From the NCBI RefSeq assembly GCF_020687825.1, contig NZ_JAJEWP010000001.1, forward strand, positions 1,184,998-1,248,997: DNA of 64,000 bases, in the 5' to 3' direction. The translations under genes and the position numbers were made by a program. The stretch is from Fluctibacter halophilus. Its GTDB lineage: Bacteria; Pseudomonadota; Gammaproteobacteria; Enterobacterales; Alteromonadaceae. This document shows positions 51,504 to 59,328 of the stretch, piece by piece; position 1 is the stretch's first letter; every line of letters begins with the position of its first letter. The notes under the pieces are model-generated. The model saw only the letters and a program-made list of their open reading frames with translations, was not told the DNA's origin and did not search any database.

Positions 51504-51815
51504 TGGATGGGTGAAGCACGGTGAGCAGTGCGAAAGAGCCGTCATAGGTAATGACGGCGAAAGTGCTGAACGACTGACCGTGGACGGTCAGGCTGGCACC
51601 AAGCCACAGGGACGTGTTACATCAAAGATATCAAGTCGTTGAAAGCCCCAATACCAACCCATAGTCCGGTGAATAAAAACATCCGCAAAATCATCGCGTT
51701 TAGAGAGCAATTTAAAAAGATCTGAGATAAATGGTGCCCGGGGGTAAGGCTCCGGTCTCCGTAGGAGATTTGTCGTAACAGGTAGTTACGACAAAAGGGG
51801 CCGCACGCGAGGCCG
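51504..51815 (-). repeat. tRNA-Leu downstream repeat, copy 2
   Basis: Second 312-bp unit with the same hairpins (51538-51558, 51574-51591 and 51769-51795) and the same internal tRNA-Leu 3' end at 51729-51745. The loop of the 11-bp hairpin differs from copy 1 by one base while the stem is unchanged. The very high identity between copies points to recent duplication or gene conversion. Confidence 0.92.
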
Positions 51816-51968
51816 TGGATGGCCGAGCTGGGGTGCGCTACCAGGGACGGGTTTAACCCACGCTATCAAGCCCAGAAAAACAACCGTTGAAACTAACGTT
51901 AGTCCGGCGAATACAGTCATCAACGGATCTGTTGCGTTTCATGTGCTGTTGAAAAAGTTTTAGATAAA
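51816..51968 (-). repeat. tRNA-Leu downstream repeat, degenerate copy next to the tRNA
   Basis: Homologous to the 312-bp units but shorter (about 153 instead of 228 bases for the same part) and clearly diverged. Shared pieces are TGGATGG at the left edge, AGGGACG, TATCAAG, GTTGAAA, TAGTCCGG-GAATA and GATAAATGG at the tRNA boundary. It runs straight into the 3' end of the functional tRNA-Leu gene, so the whole array reads as repeated downstream flanks of that tRNA. Confidence 0.8.
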
Positions 51969-52055
51969 TGGTGCCCGGGGCCGGACTTGAACCGGCACGC
52001 TGTTACCAGCGAGGGATTTTAAATCCCTTGTGTCTACCAATTTCACCACCCGGGC
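51969..52055 (-). tRNA. leuZ: tRNA-Leu (UAA)
   Basis: 87 bases on the minus strand, starting GCCCGGGTGG and ending CCCGGGCACCA with encoded CCA. The anticodon stem AGGGA/TCCCT encloses the loop TTTAAAA, giving anticodon UAA. It has the long variable arm of type II tRNAs. Last of a Gly-Cys-Leu operon behind pgsA, as in the E. coli glyW-cysT-leuZ operon. Confidence 0.97.
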
Positions 52056-52081
52056 GAGGTTCACTTGTATGAAAGTGAAGA

Positions 52082-52155
52082 TGGAGGCGGAACCCGGAGT
52101 CGAACCGAGATCCACGGATTTGCAATCCGCTGCATAGCCATTCTGCCATTCCGCC
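52082..52155 (-). tRNA. cysT: tRNA-Cys (GCA)
   Basis: 74 bases on the minus strand, starting GGCGGAATGG and ending with TTCCGCCTCCA. The anticodon loop TTGCAAA within CGGAT/ATCCG reads GCA. CCA is encoded. Middle gene of the Gly-Cys-Leu tRNA operon. Confidence 0.97.
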
Positions 52156-52211
52156 TGAAAGACTGTGAGCTTTTCAGCTCTGATACCGGATGAGGGCCGA
52201 TATCTAAAATT

Positions 52212-52287
<76 letters not shown>

Positions 52288-52621
52288 ATTGTTTTGTTGC
52301 GTTGACCGCATCTAATAATCTGATGTCTGACATCAGATACACATCCCTGATGATACTCACCCAGCTCGGTCATCCACGACCTCGCGTTCTGTCCTCTCGA
52401 CGTGACGTTAAGTCACCTCTCGTTGCTTCGCAACCGGACATCACCCAACTGAGCTATTCCCGCATTGTTTTGTTGCGAAAACCGGTTAAGTTACCGCAGT
52501 AACACTCCACCTGCGGTGAAATGTGAGGCTGCATTCTACCGACACCACCCAAACTGTCAACCACAAAAAGCGCCGTTTTGAATCAACTGCCTGAAAAATG
52601 ACACATACGGTCATTTAAGCA
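52288..52621. other. gap between tRNA-Gly and pgsA
   Basis: No protein gene. It holds a duplicated tRNA-Gly 5' fragment (52446-52463) and a near-perfect small palindrome, CTGATGTC-T-GACATCAG (52320-52336). The rest looks like leader sequence of the tRNA operon. A promoter for the tRNAs may lie here, or the tRNAs may be read through from pgsA. Confidence 0.6.
52446..52463 (-). pseudogene. truncated tRNA-Gly 5' fragment
   Basis: The first 18 bases of tRNA-Gly (GCGGGAATAGCTCAGTTG on the minus strand), together with 14 bases of its 5' leader (52464-52477), repeat the sequence at 52270-52301 exactly. Beyond base 18 the sequence diverges, so no tRNA can fold. A remnant of a tandem duplication or deletion between tRNA copies. 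Confidence 0.85.
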
Positions 52622-53197
52622 TCAGCCTGCCTTGGCTTTGCCGGTTAAATCGCCCCATGCAGCAACGGTATACGTCACCATTGACCATGTCGACAACACC
52701 GCTGCAATGTACAACAAACCATACCCCAGCGACACCCAATAAATAGGAATGCCCATAAACACTTCAAGTTCAGACAACAGGCCAATCAATGCCAGCATCT
52801 GCGCCATGGTTTTAGCCTTGCCGACAAAAGACACTTTCACTGTATCGCTACGGCCCTGCTGCCCCATCCACTCACGCAGCGCAGACACATAGATCTCACG
52901 GGCCAATAACAGGATCGCAGGGACGGTCACCCAGACAGAATTGTAGGTGTGGGTGATCATCAAAAGTGCAGCTGCGACAATGAGTTTATCTGCCACCGGA
53001 TCGAGAAACGCGCCGAATGCTGTTGATTGTTTCAGCCTGCGCGCCAGGTATCCGTCAAACCAATCGGTGATTGCGGCCAACCAGAAGATAAATGCGCCAG
53101 CCTGATGTGCCCATTGCCAATCCAGGTAGTACACCACCACAAACACAGGAATAAGGAGCATGCGTAGCAGTGTGATGATATTAGGAATGGTCCACAT
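52622..53197 (-). CDS. pgsA: CDP-diacylglycerol-glycerol-3-phosphate 3-phosphatidyltransferase
   Basis: 191 aa inner-membrane enzyme that makes phosphatidylglycerophosphate. The CDP-alcohol phosphotransferase signature is DGYLARRLKQSTAFGAFLDPVADK (Asp-Gly, Ala-Arg, Gly, Asp, Asp) near residue 48. About four to five membrane segments. The position between uvrC and the Gly-Cys-Leu tRNA genes is the same as in E. coli. Confidence 0.96.
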   Translation of the reverse strand: MWTIPNIITLLRMLLIPVFVVVYYLDWQWAHQAGAFIFWLAAITDWFDGYLARRLKQSTAFGAFLDPVADKLIVAAALLMITHTYNSVWVTVPAILLLAREIYVSALREWMGQQGRSDTVKVSFVGKAKTMAQMLALIGLLSELEVFMGIPIYWVSLGYGLLYIAAVLSTWSMVTYTVAAWGDLTGKAKAG

Positions 53198-53266
53198 GGC
53201 GTTTTAAGCGTCCTATTGCGTGGTTAATGTGTCAAGGCTGACATCTTACTGTCATACCGCGCGAAA

Positions 53267-55099
53267 TCAATGATGTAAATGCTCATAGATGATTTCCGCT
53301 AGTTCTTCGCTGATACCCGGCACGTTGGCCAGTTCCTGTTTACTGGCATTCTGCACCCCGTGCAGTCCGCCCATATATTTCAGCAGCGCCTGACGTCGTT
53401 TCGCGCCGATACCAGGTACACCTTCCAATGTTGACGTCTTTTTGGCCTTTTGTCGGCGCGCTCTGTGACCGGTAATGGCAAAACGGTGCGCCTCATCTCG
53501 TATGTGCTGGATAAGGTGCAGCGCGGAGGAGTCAGCTTCCATTGGAATGGTAGCGTGATTGCCGGCAAGGATAAGGGTTTCAAGTCCGGGTTTACGACTG
53601 GTTCCCTTGGCCACGCCAATCAACATCGGCGGTGCTATATCCGGATTGTTCCATTGGTCAAAAAACGCTTCCGCCTGGGCCAACTGCCCTTTGCCGCCAT
53701 CGATAAACAGGATGTCCGGCATCTTGCTTTGCTCCGCCACTTTTCGGTAGCGACGCGCCAGCGCCTGTGCCATTGCGGCATAATCGTCACCGGGCGTGAT
53801 CCCTTCGATATTATAGCGGCGGTAGTCGCTCTTCAGCGGCCCTTCGCGGTTAAATACGACACAGGACGCCACCGTTTGCTGACCGGAGGTGTGACTGATG
53901 TCAAAGCACTCCATCCGTTGCACCGGCTGTTCGAGCTCAAGCACTGATTCCAGTTCGACAAAACGGGCAAACACCGATTTCTGGTGATTCTGCTTGGCAT
54001 CCAGAGCATTCTGCGCGTTGGTATTGGCCAGGGCCAAATAACGCTTTTTCTCATCCCGTGCGCCTTTAAAGAACTGAATCTTGCGTCCTGCCTCCTCACT
54101 TAACGCCGTCGCGATGGCGGCTTCATCTTCTAACGTGTCAGGAATAACGATCTGCAGTGGGATCGACTTATTGCCCGCCAGGTAGAACTGCAGGATAAAA
54201 GACTGTAGTACTTCATTGGCACTGGCCTGTGCCGGCACCTTGGGGAAAAAGCTCTTGCTCCCCAACAGTTTGTTATCCCGGATAAAGAAACCCTGAATAC
54301 ACGCCAGTCCGTTCTGGTAGGCCATGCCGAACACATCCATCTCCTGCTGATCGCCACTCACCCACTGCTGCTCCTGCACTTTGTTCAGGGCGTTGATCTG
54401 ATCCCGGTAACGGGCCGCCGCTTCAAAGCGCAGCTCGGTGCTGGCCAACTCCATTTTTTCCACCAGGCTGGCAATCACTTGCTTGTTTTTACCTTTAAGA
54501 AATAATCGGGCTAGCTGTACCTGTGACGTGTATTCCTCGTCGCTTACCAGGCCCTCTACACACGGTCCGGCGCAGCGTTTCAACTGGTATTGCAAGCACG
54601 GGCGACTCCTGGCCCGATAGTAACTGTCTTCACACTGACGGACCGGGAATATCTTCTGCATGGTGCGTAAGCTCTCGCGCACCGCCCAGGCACTGGGATA
54701 GGGCCCAAAGTACTCGCCTTTCTGACGGCGAGTGCCACGATGGATCGACAAACGGGGATGACGATGATCACTAAGGAGGATAAACGGATATGATTTATCG
54801 TCTCTGAGCAGCACGTTGTAACGGGGCTTGTACTTCTTGATGTAATTGTTTTCAAGAATGAAGGCCTCGGTCTCAGAATGCACCACCGTCACATCCATGT
54901 TGGCGATCTGCTTGACCAGTGAGCGGGTCTTGATGCTGTCGAGGTTAGACCGGAAGTAACTCGACACCCGCTTTTTCAGGTTTTTTGCCTTGCCCACATA
55001 AATGACATCCCCCTTTTCGTTGTACATACGGTACACGCCGGGTTGGGAGGTCAGGTGTTTGAGAAAGGCTTTGTGATCAAATACGTCGGAATCAGCCAT
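53267..55099 (-). CDS. uvrC: excinuclease ABC subunit C
   Basis: 610 aa nuclease of nucleotide excision repair, making both incisions around UvrB-bound lesions. GIY-YIG domain at the N-terminus ([25 protein letters not shown]), a central UVR domain (residues about 205-240), an RNase H-like 5' nuclease part ([21 protein letters not shown], with the Asp in FIDGGKGQL) and two C-terminal helix-hairpin-helix motifs ([29 protein letters not shown]). Thirty-two bases after uvrY, typical operon. Confidence 0.97.
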   Translation of the reverse strand: MADSDVFDHKAFLKHLTSQPGVYRMYNEKGDVIYVGKAKNLKKRVSSYFRSNLDSIKTRSLVKQIANMDVTVVHSETEAFILENNYIKKYKPRYNVLLRDDKSYPFILLSDHRHPRLSIHRGTRRQKGEYFGPYPSAWAVRESLRTMQKIFPVRQCEDSYYRARSRPCLQYQLKRCAGPCVEGLVSDEEYTSQVQLARLFLKGKNKQVIASLVEKMELASTELRFEAAARYRDQINALNKVQEQQWVSGDQQEMDVFGMAYQNGLACIQGFFIRDNKLLGSKSFFPKVPAQASANEVLQSFILQFYLAGNKSIPLQIVIPDTLEDEAAIATALSEEAGRKIQFFKGARDEKKRYLALANTNAQNALDAKQNHQKSVFARFVELESVLELEQPVQRMECFDISHTSGQQTVASCVVFNREGPLKSDYRRYNIEGITPGDDYAAMAQALARRYRKVAEQSKMPDILFIDGGKGQLAQAEAFFDQWNNPDIAPPMLIGVAKGTSRKPGLETLILAGNHATIPMEADSSALHLIQHIRDEAHRFAITGHRARRQKAKKTSTLEGVPGIGAKRRQALLKYMGGLHGVQNASKQELANVPGISEELAEIIYEHLHH

Positions 55100-55131
55100 T
55101 GAACATTGCCTGATGGCAGTTTGCCATCAGG

Positions 55132-55776
55132 TCACAATTGATTGGTGTTTATCAGGTTATGGCGAAGCGCAAGGTGGGTCAACTCTACATCGGAGCTGAC
55201 GTTCAGCTTTTCGAACATGCGATAACGGTAGGTATTCACCGTCTTGGCGCTGATATTCAGGTGTGCCGCGATATCCGGCACACGCGCGCCCTTGGTCAGC
55301 ATCAGTGTGATTTCCAGCTCCCGGTTTGATAATTGTTCAAACGGATTGTCCTCATGCTTGCTTAGACGGCTGATGGCAATTTGCTGGGCAATTTCTGGCG
55401 CCAGGTACTTTTGGCCAACCGCAACCTTGCGAATGGCATTGATCATTTCCTGCGGATCGGCGTCTTTGGTGAGGTAACCGAACGCACCAATTTCCAGCAC
55501 TTTACCGGGGATCGGGTTGTCTTTTTGTACCGACAACACGATGACACGGGTATCTTCCGCGTAGTGGAGGATTTGCTTGGTAGCTTCCAACCCACCGATG
55601 CCGGGCATGTTCATGTCCATCATCACCACGTGAGGACGGTGTTCCCGGCACAGACGTACGGCATCTTCACCACAATTGGCTTCTGCAATCACCTGAAAAT
55701 CGGCCACGTCTTCGAGGATCCGACGGATACCGTTCCTGACAAGATCGTGGTCGTCGACCAACATCAACGAAATCAA
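55132..55776 (-). CDS. uvrY: UvrY/GacA-type response regulator
   Basis: 214 aa NarL-family response regulator. The receiver domain has the acidic pair (LVDDHDLV), phospho-acceptor Asp54 (VVMMDMNMPG), Thr/Ser (VIVLS) and Lys in LTKDAD. The C-terminal LuxR-type helix-turn-helix is LSNRELEITLMLTKGARVPDIA with KTVNTYRYRMFEKL. With a BarA-type kinase this family switches on CsrA-antagonising small RNAs. In front of uvrC as in E. coli. Confidence 0.95.
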   Translation of the reverse strand: MISLMLVDDHDLVRNGIRRILEDVADFQVIAEANCGEDAVRLCREHRPHVVMMDMNMPGIGGLEATKQILHYAEDTRVIVLSVQKDNPIPGKVLEIGAFGYLTKDADPQEMINAIRKVAVGQKYLAPEIAQQIAISRLSKHEDNPFEQLSNRELEITLMLTKGARVPDIAAHLNISAKTVNTYRYRMFEKLNVSSDVELTHLALRHNLINTNQL

Positions 55777-55862
55777 ACAAATAACCTCATGAAAATCTAA
55801 CTAGGATACAGTAGCACCAAACCCGCGTCTGTGCAGTACAGGGAACGCGCAATCGAACGCTA

Positions 55863-56096
55863 CTATCGGTATAAGTGTAAGCTAAGGCGGTTCCATCCCA
55901 CCACCGTGTCTTTTAATCCTTGCCCTAACACCCAGGCCTTACATCCGGGGGCACTACAGGCGACCAGCCAGCGATCGGGACAGCCATCGATGGTTTCAGG
56001 ACTGCGCGCAGGCGCGCCGCAGCGACAGGAGATCGGTACAACAGACAATTCGTCACGGTTTAAACATAACAAATGTGTTTTGTGGGGCGCTGTCAT
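55863..56096 (-). CDS. small Lar-like zinc-finger protein
   Basis: 77 aa if started at ATG 56096; a GTG start at 56138 would add 14 residues. The C-terminal half has CRCG, then WLVACSAPGCKAWVLGQG, and ends near GWNRL: two Cys pairs, a Trp-x-Val-x-Cys strand and a Trp-Asn-x end, which is the layout of the small Lar (restriction alleviation) zinc ribbons found in phages and bacteria. The opposite strand is also open over this stretch, but only this strand gives the Cys pattern. Function unproved. Confidence 0.55.
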   Translation of the reverse strand: MTAPHKTHLLCLNRDELSVVPISCRCGAPARSPETIDGCPDRWLVACSAPGCKAWVLGQGLKDTVVGWNRLSLHLYR

Positions 56097-56274
56097 AACA
56101 CACGCTACAACGGAAATGCATGCCGCCAAGTCTAGCACGCGTTGAGGGAGTCAGATCAACCCAAATGAGCGCCCGTTGACAATGGTGCAGTACTTTTAGG
56201 CAAATAAATGATCCGTTTTACAAATTTACCATCTATAAGATAAGTAGGGTGTTGAGTTTGCAAGGTAGGTGCGC

Positions 56275-56517
56275 ATGCAAACGTTAGACAGTATTTCACG
56301 TTGGGCGTCGAGGCGCTTTTATCATGAAGGGCTTTTGCTTGGGCGCGCCTACATGGTCATCAACGATCTGATCATCTATATCAACAAGCATGACCTTCAC
56401 TTGGTTGAAGGAAAACGTTTGGGCGAAATCCACGCCCACATCGTAGACGTGTATCGCCTGGGTCAGCCCACTGCACACGTTCCATCTCCCCTGTCCGATG
56501 ACCACGCACTTTTTTAA
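56275..56517 (+). CDS. small hypothetical protein, 80 aa
   Basis: Small protein with a hydrophobic central part (YMVINDLIIYINKHDLHLV), mostly helical pattern, no signal peptide. Not recognised. The start is ATG 56275 behind AAGGTAGG; a GTG at 56269 is the alternative. Its stop is three bases before the end of the convergent VOC gene. An upstream AT-rich tract (56195-56245) may contain its promoter. Confidence 0.5.
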   Translation: MQTLDSISRWASRRFYHEGLLLGRAYMVINDLIIYINKHDLHLVEGKRLGEIHAHIVDVYRLGQPTAHVPSPLSDDHALF

Positions 56518-56520
56518 CCG

Positions 56521-56901
56521 TCAGGCAACGATATCAACACGCCAGGGTGGGTTCAGACGATTCTCTCCCGCCTGATAAAGCTTAATCCGGTTTCCGGACG
56601 GATCGTGCAACAATGCTTCGCGCCACAGATAACGCTTATCCTCCGGCCCTTCAACAAATCGGATCCCTTTGCTTTTCAAGTCATCGACCCACTCATCCAG
56701 CTGATCATGCTCGAAATAGATCACTGCGGCATTGACGATAAAGTGATCCACCAATGCCAACGAGAAGGTGCTGTCGCCATCGGGGCAGGCAAACCGCGCA
56801 TAATGGGGTGTATCAACGATTTGTCTGAAGCCCAGGGTTAGATAGAACTGAACGGCGTCGGGCATGTTGATGACGGGAAGTGTGACCTGATTCATACGCA
56901 T
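56521..56901 (-). CDS. VOC (glyoxalase/bleomycin-resistance) family protein
   Basis: 126 aa with the vicinal-oxygen-chelate fold. Start TLPVINMPDAVQFYLTLGFRQI, middle SLALVDHFIVNAAVIYFE, and the C-terminal WREALLHDPSGNRIKLYQAG, whose DPSGNR-I-Y block is the family hallmark. Substrate and metal ligands cannot be fixed; one Glu of the usual set is visible only uncertainly. The ATG at 56901 has GGAG nine bases before it; five codons upstream is another ATG. Confidence 0.8.
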   Translation of the reverse strand: MRMNQVTLPVINMPDAVQFYLTLGFRQIVDTPHYARFACPDGDSTFSLALVDHFIVNAAVIYFEHDQLDEWVDDLKSKGIRFVEGPEDKRYLWREALLHDPSGNRIKLYQAGENRLNPPWRVDIVA

Positions 56902-57006
56902 TGCGGTAATCTCCATAAATAAAATGAGGCAACAGCGTATTTCCTCAACCTTGGTTTAGGTCAACAACCATTTTTTCACTTTTTATTTTCGGTACGACCG
57001 TGTTTC
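56902..57006. other. leader region of the VOC gene and edge of the repeat array
   Basis: No gene. Contains the upstream region of the minus-strand VOC gene and, from about 57007, a truncated remnant of the tRNA-Ser-associated repeats that follow. Confidence 0.6.
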
Positions 57007-57040
57007 TGACAAGACAGTCAAACTAAGCCCTCTTTATAGG
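57007..57040 (-). repeat. truncated outer remnant of the tRNA-Ser repeat array
   Basis: The stretch from the hairpin arm ACAAGACAG to the bases before ACCATAAAC repeats, with several changes, the end of the A sub-unit seen at 57242-57273. It is the outermost, most degraded copy. Confidence 0.7.
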
Positions 57041-57435
57041 ACCATAAACAAAAAGGCCACCCGATTGGGATTGATGGTACTGCCCGGAGGGATTACGACG
57101 GGCTTTCCTGCCCGTCGCCCTTTGGGCCAGCCTGCGGCTGTTCTGCCTTGTTCCAGACAAGGCAGTCGAACCGAGGGGTTACTTCGGGCTCCCTGCCCTT
57201 CGCCTTACAGGCCAGCCTTTGGCTGTTCTGTCTTGTTCCCCACAAGACAGTCAAACCAAGTCCTCTTTCTCAGACCATAAACAAAAAGGCCACCCGTATA
57301 GTGACCTTCCATGCTCGTTATAGGGATTGCGCCGGACTCTCCTGTCCGTCGCCCTACGGGCCAGCTAAAGCTGTCCAACATTGCTCCAGGCAATGTTGTC
57401 GAACCGAGGGGTCCAAACCAAGTCCTCTTTCTCAG
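57041..57435 (-). repeat. tRNA-Ser downstream repeat, composite unit 1 (A+B)
   Basis: Composite unit of 395 bp: sub-unit A (57041-57273) and sub-unit B (57274-57435, 162 bp). Each begins ACCATAAACAAAAAGGCCAC, the arm of a terminator. A holds hairpins CTGCCTTGT/ACAAGGCAG (57143-57165) and CTGTCTTGT/ACAAGACAG (57228-57250); B holds CAACATTGC/GCAATGTTG (57376-57398). All stems are perfect with five-base loops. The first 45 bases of this A copy are diverged from the next one. Confidence 0.92.
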
Positions 57436-57831
57436 ACCATAAACAAAAAGGCCACCCGTATAGTGACCCTCCATGCTCGTTATAGGGATTGCGCCGGGCT
57501 TTCCTGCCCGTCGCCCTGCGGGCCAGCCTGCGGCTGTTCTGCCTTGTTCCAGACAAGGCAGTCGAACCGAGGGGTTACTTCGGGCTCCCTGCCCTTCGCC
57601 TTACAGGCCAGCCTTTGGCTGTTCTGTCTTGTTCCCCACAAGACAGTCAAACCAAGTCCTCTTTCTCAGACCATAAACAAAAAGGCCACCCGTATAGTGA
57701 CCTTCCATGCTCGTTATAGGGATTGCGCCGGACTCTCCTGTCCGTCGCCCTACGGGCCAGCTAAAGCTGTCCAACATTGCTCCAGGCAATGTTGTCGAAC
57801 CGAGGGGTCCAAACCAAGTCCTCTTTCTCAG
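57436..57831 (-). repeat. tRNA-Ser downstream repeat, composite unit 2 (A+B)
   Basis: 396 bp: A (57436-57669, 234 bp) and B (57670-57831, 162 bp). B appears identical to the B of unit 1 by eye. Hairpins are at 57539-57561, 57624-57646 and 57772-57794. Additional small stems are CGGGC/GCCCG (about 57497-57512) in A and CGGAC/GTCCG in B. The unit borders the tRNA-Ser terminator. Confidence 0.92.
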
Positions 57832-57836
57832 ACCAT

Positions 57837-57874
57837 AAACAAAAAGGCCACCCGAGTGGGTGGCCTTTTTGTTT
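57837..57874 (-). terminator. terminator of tRNA-Ser
   Basis: A perfect 17-bp inverted repeat with a GAGT loop (AAACAAAAAGGCCACCC paired with its complement). On the minus strand it lies five bases after the tRNA-Ser CCA end and finishes in TTTTTGTTT. Both strands give T-rich tails. Its distal arm is repeated at the start of every downstream repeat sub-unit. Confidence 0.92.
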
Positions 57875-57878
57875 AATA

Positions 57879-57970
<92 letters not shown>

Positions 57971-58202
57971 GAAATGTGCTGCGCATAGTAATGAGCTTTA
58001 TGGAGCTTGTAAAGCCTAAATCTGCAAATTTGGTTTGTTTGCTAAATCTTTGAACAATTTGAGCCAAAAACCATCAAATAGTCGTATACCTGTGTGAGGT
58101 TAACCGATAATCCTTGAAAAAATCGCCTAAACCCCATACAAATACACTGATGGAAGCGGGAGTACGTTTCCTCACAATTGATTTAGTTCACTGGAGAAAG
58201 AA

Positions 58203-58871
58203 ATGGAACAAAGAACGTCGTATAGTTCAGTCAGTCAACCGTCGGTGTTGCAAACCAATAAGGTGCTGCGCAATACCTACATGCTGCTTGCCATGACATT
58301 GGCTTTTAGCGCCGTCTGTGCTGGCATCACCGCAGCTATCGGCATTTCCCCCATGGCCGCACTGGGTATGAACATCGGTGCATTGGTCGTCCTGTTTGTG
58401 TTGCACAAAGCCGCTGACAGTGCTGCCGGACTGGCCTGGGTATTCCTTTTCACCGGTCTGCTGGGTGGCTCTTTGGGTTATACCCTGGGTTACTACGCTG
58501 CTGTACCTGGTGGCCCTGACATTATCATGCAGGCCTTCGGTGCGACCGCACTGGTGTTCTTTGCATTGTCCGGCTACGTGCTGACCACCAAGAAAGACTT
58601 TTCTTTCATGGGTGGCTTCCTGATGGTGGGCCTGGTTGTGGTATTGATTGCTGCAATCGCGAACATCTTCTTCGCGGTTCCTGCGGTTTCACTGGCGATT
58701 AATGCAGCCATCGTTTTCATCATGTCTGGCCTGATCCTGTTTGATACCAGCCGGATCATTCACGGTGGCGAAACCAACTATGTTCGCGCAACAGTGTCGA
58801 TGTACCTGAACATCTACAACCTGTTCGTTTCATTGTTGCACCTGATCGGCGCTTTCAGCGGCGACGATTGA
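58203..58871 (+). CDS. yccA: Bax-inhibitor-1 family membrane protein YccA
   Basis: 222 aa with seven hydrophobic segments. Family blocks: LRNTYMLLAMTLAFSAVCAG at the N-terminus, GYVLTTKKDFSFMGGFL, and FDTSRIIHGGETNYVRATVSMYLNIYN near the end, where the conserved Asp pair region sits. E. coli YccA modulates the FtsH protease. GGAGAAAG precedes the ATG. It is followed by a strong terminator. Confidence 0.95.
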   Translation: MEQRTSYSSVSQPSVLQTNKVLRNTYMLLAMTLAFSAVCAGITAAIGISPMAALGMNIGALVVLFVLHKAADSAAGLAWVFLFTGLLGGSLGYTLGYYAAVPGGPDIIMQAFGATALVFFALSGYVLTTKKDFSFMGGFLMVGLVVVLIAAIANIFFAVPAVSLAINAAIVFIMSGLILFDTSRIIHGGETNYVRATVSMYLNIYNLFVSLLHLIGAFSGDD

Positions 58872-58889
58872 TCGAAATTCGGATACACT

Positions 58890-58921
58890 AAACACCCCGA
58901 CTCTGTTCGGGGTGTTTTTTT
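58890..58921 (+). terminator. intrinsic terminator after yccA
   Basis: AAACACCCCGA pairs perfectly with TCGGGGTGTTT around a six-base loop, followed by T residues. It ends the yccA transcript before the tus operon, whose ribosome-binding site lies directly behind it. Confidence 0.92.
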
Positions 58922-58938
58922 ATCAGGAGCCACAAACG

Positions 58939-59328
58939 TTGAGTCGATTTACCCTACTGGTTACTACTGCGCCTTATGATGATCAGGGCCCTTCAACGGC
59001 ACTGCGTTTTGCCCAATCGGTGATCAAATCCGACCATCAGCTTGCCGGTGTGTTCTTTTATGCCCAAGGGGTGGGCACAGCCAATCAGTTGCTATTACCA
59101 CCCAGTGATGAAAGCAATCTCCATCAACAATGGAGTGAATTTTCGCGCCAGCACAACGTCCCCCTGCAGGTTTGTGTAACCGCGGGAAATCGAAGGGGCG
59201 TGGTCAGTCACACAGAAGCCCAGGAAGCAGGCCTGGAGCAATATAACCTCGCTCTTCCCTTTGATCAGGTTGGGCTGGGTGAACTGATGCAACTGCTGGC
59301 GGACTCGGATCGGGTGGTACAATTCTGA
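58939..59328 (+). CDS. tusD: sulfur relay protein TusD (DsrE-like)
   Basis: 129 aa subunit of the TusBCD complex that moves persulfide sulfur from TusA to TusE for 2-thiouridine in tRNA. DsrE fold: FTLLVTTAPYDDQGPSTALRFAQ at the start, the active Cys in LQVCVTAGNRRGV near residue 77, and the C-terminus FDQVGLGELMQLL. The start is a TTG at 58939 with AGGAG nine bases upstream; the frame is open to the terminator. It ends one base into tusC. Confidence 0.93.
   Translation: MSRFTLLVTTAPYDDQGPSTALRFAQSVIKSDHQLAGVFFYAQGVGTANQLLLPPSDESNLHQQWSEFSRQHNVPLQVCVTAGNRRGVVSHTEAQEAGLEQYNLALPFDQVGLGELMQLLADSDRVVQF

Noticed and set aside
51192..51815. CRISPR-like array
   Set aside because: The units are 312 bp and directly joined, without short repeats and unique spacers; no cas genes are nearby.
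55831..56145. 104-aa plus-strand frame opposite the Lar-like gene
   Set aside because: Its product shows no family features, while the minus strand gives a coherent zinc-ribbon Cys pattern. I kept only the minus-strand call, at moderate confidence.
57148..57876. Long open frame (242 aa) across the tRNA-Ser array
   Set aside because: Its translation is itself a repeat of the DNA unit, other frames and the opposite strand are also open, it has no ribosome-binding site, and hairpin-preserving changes explain the sequence better than coding does.
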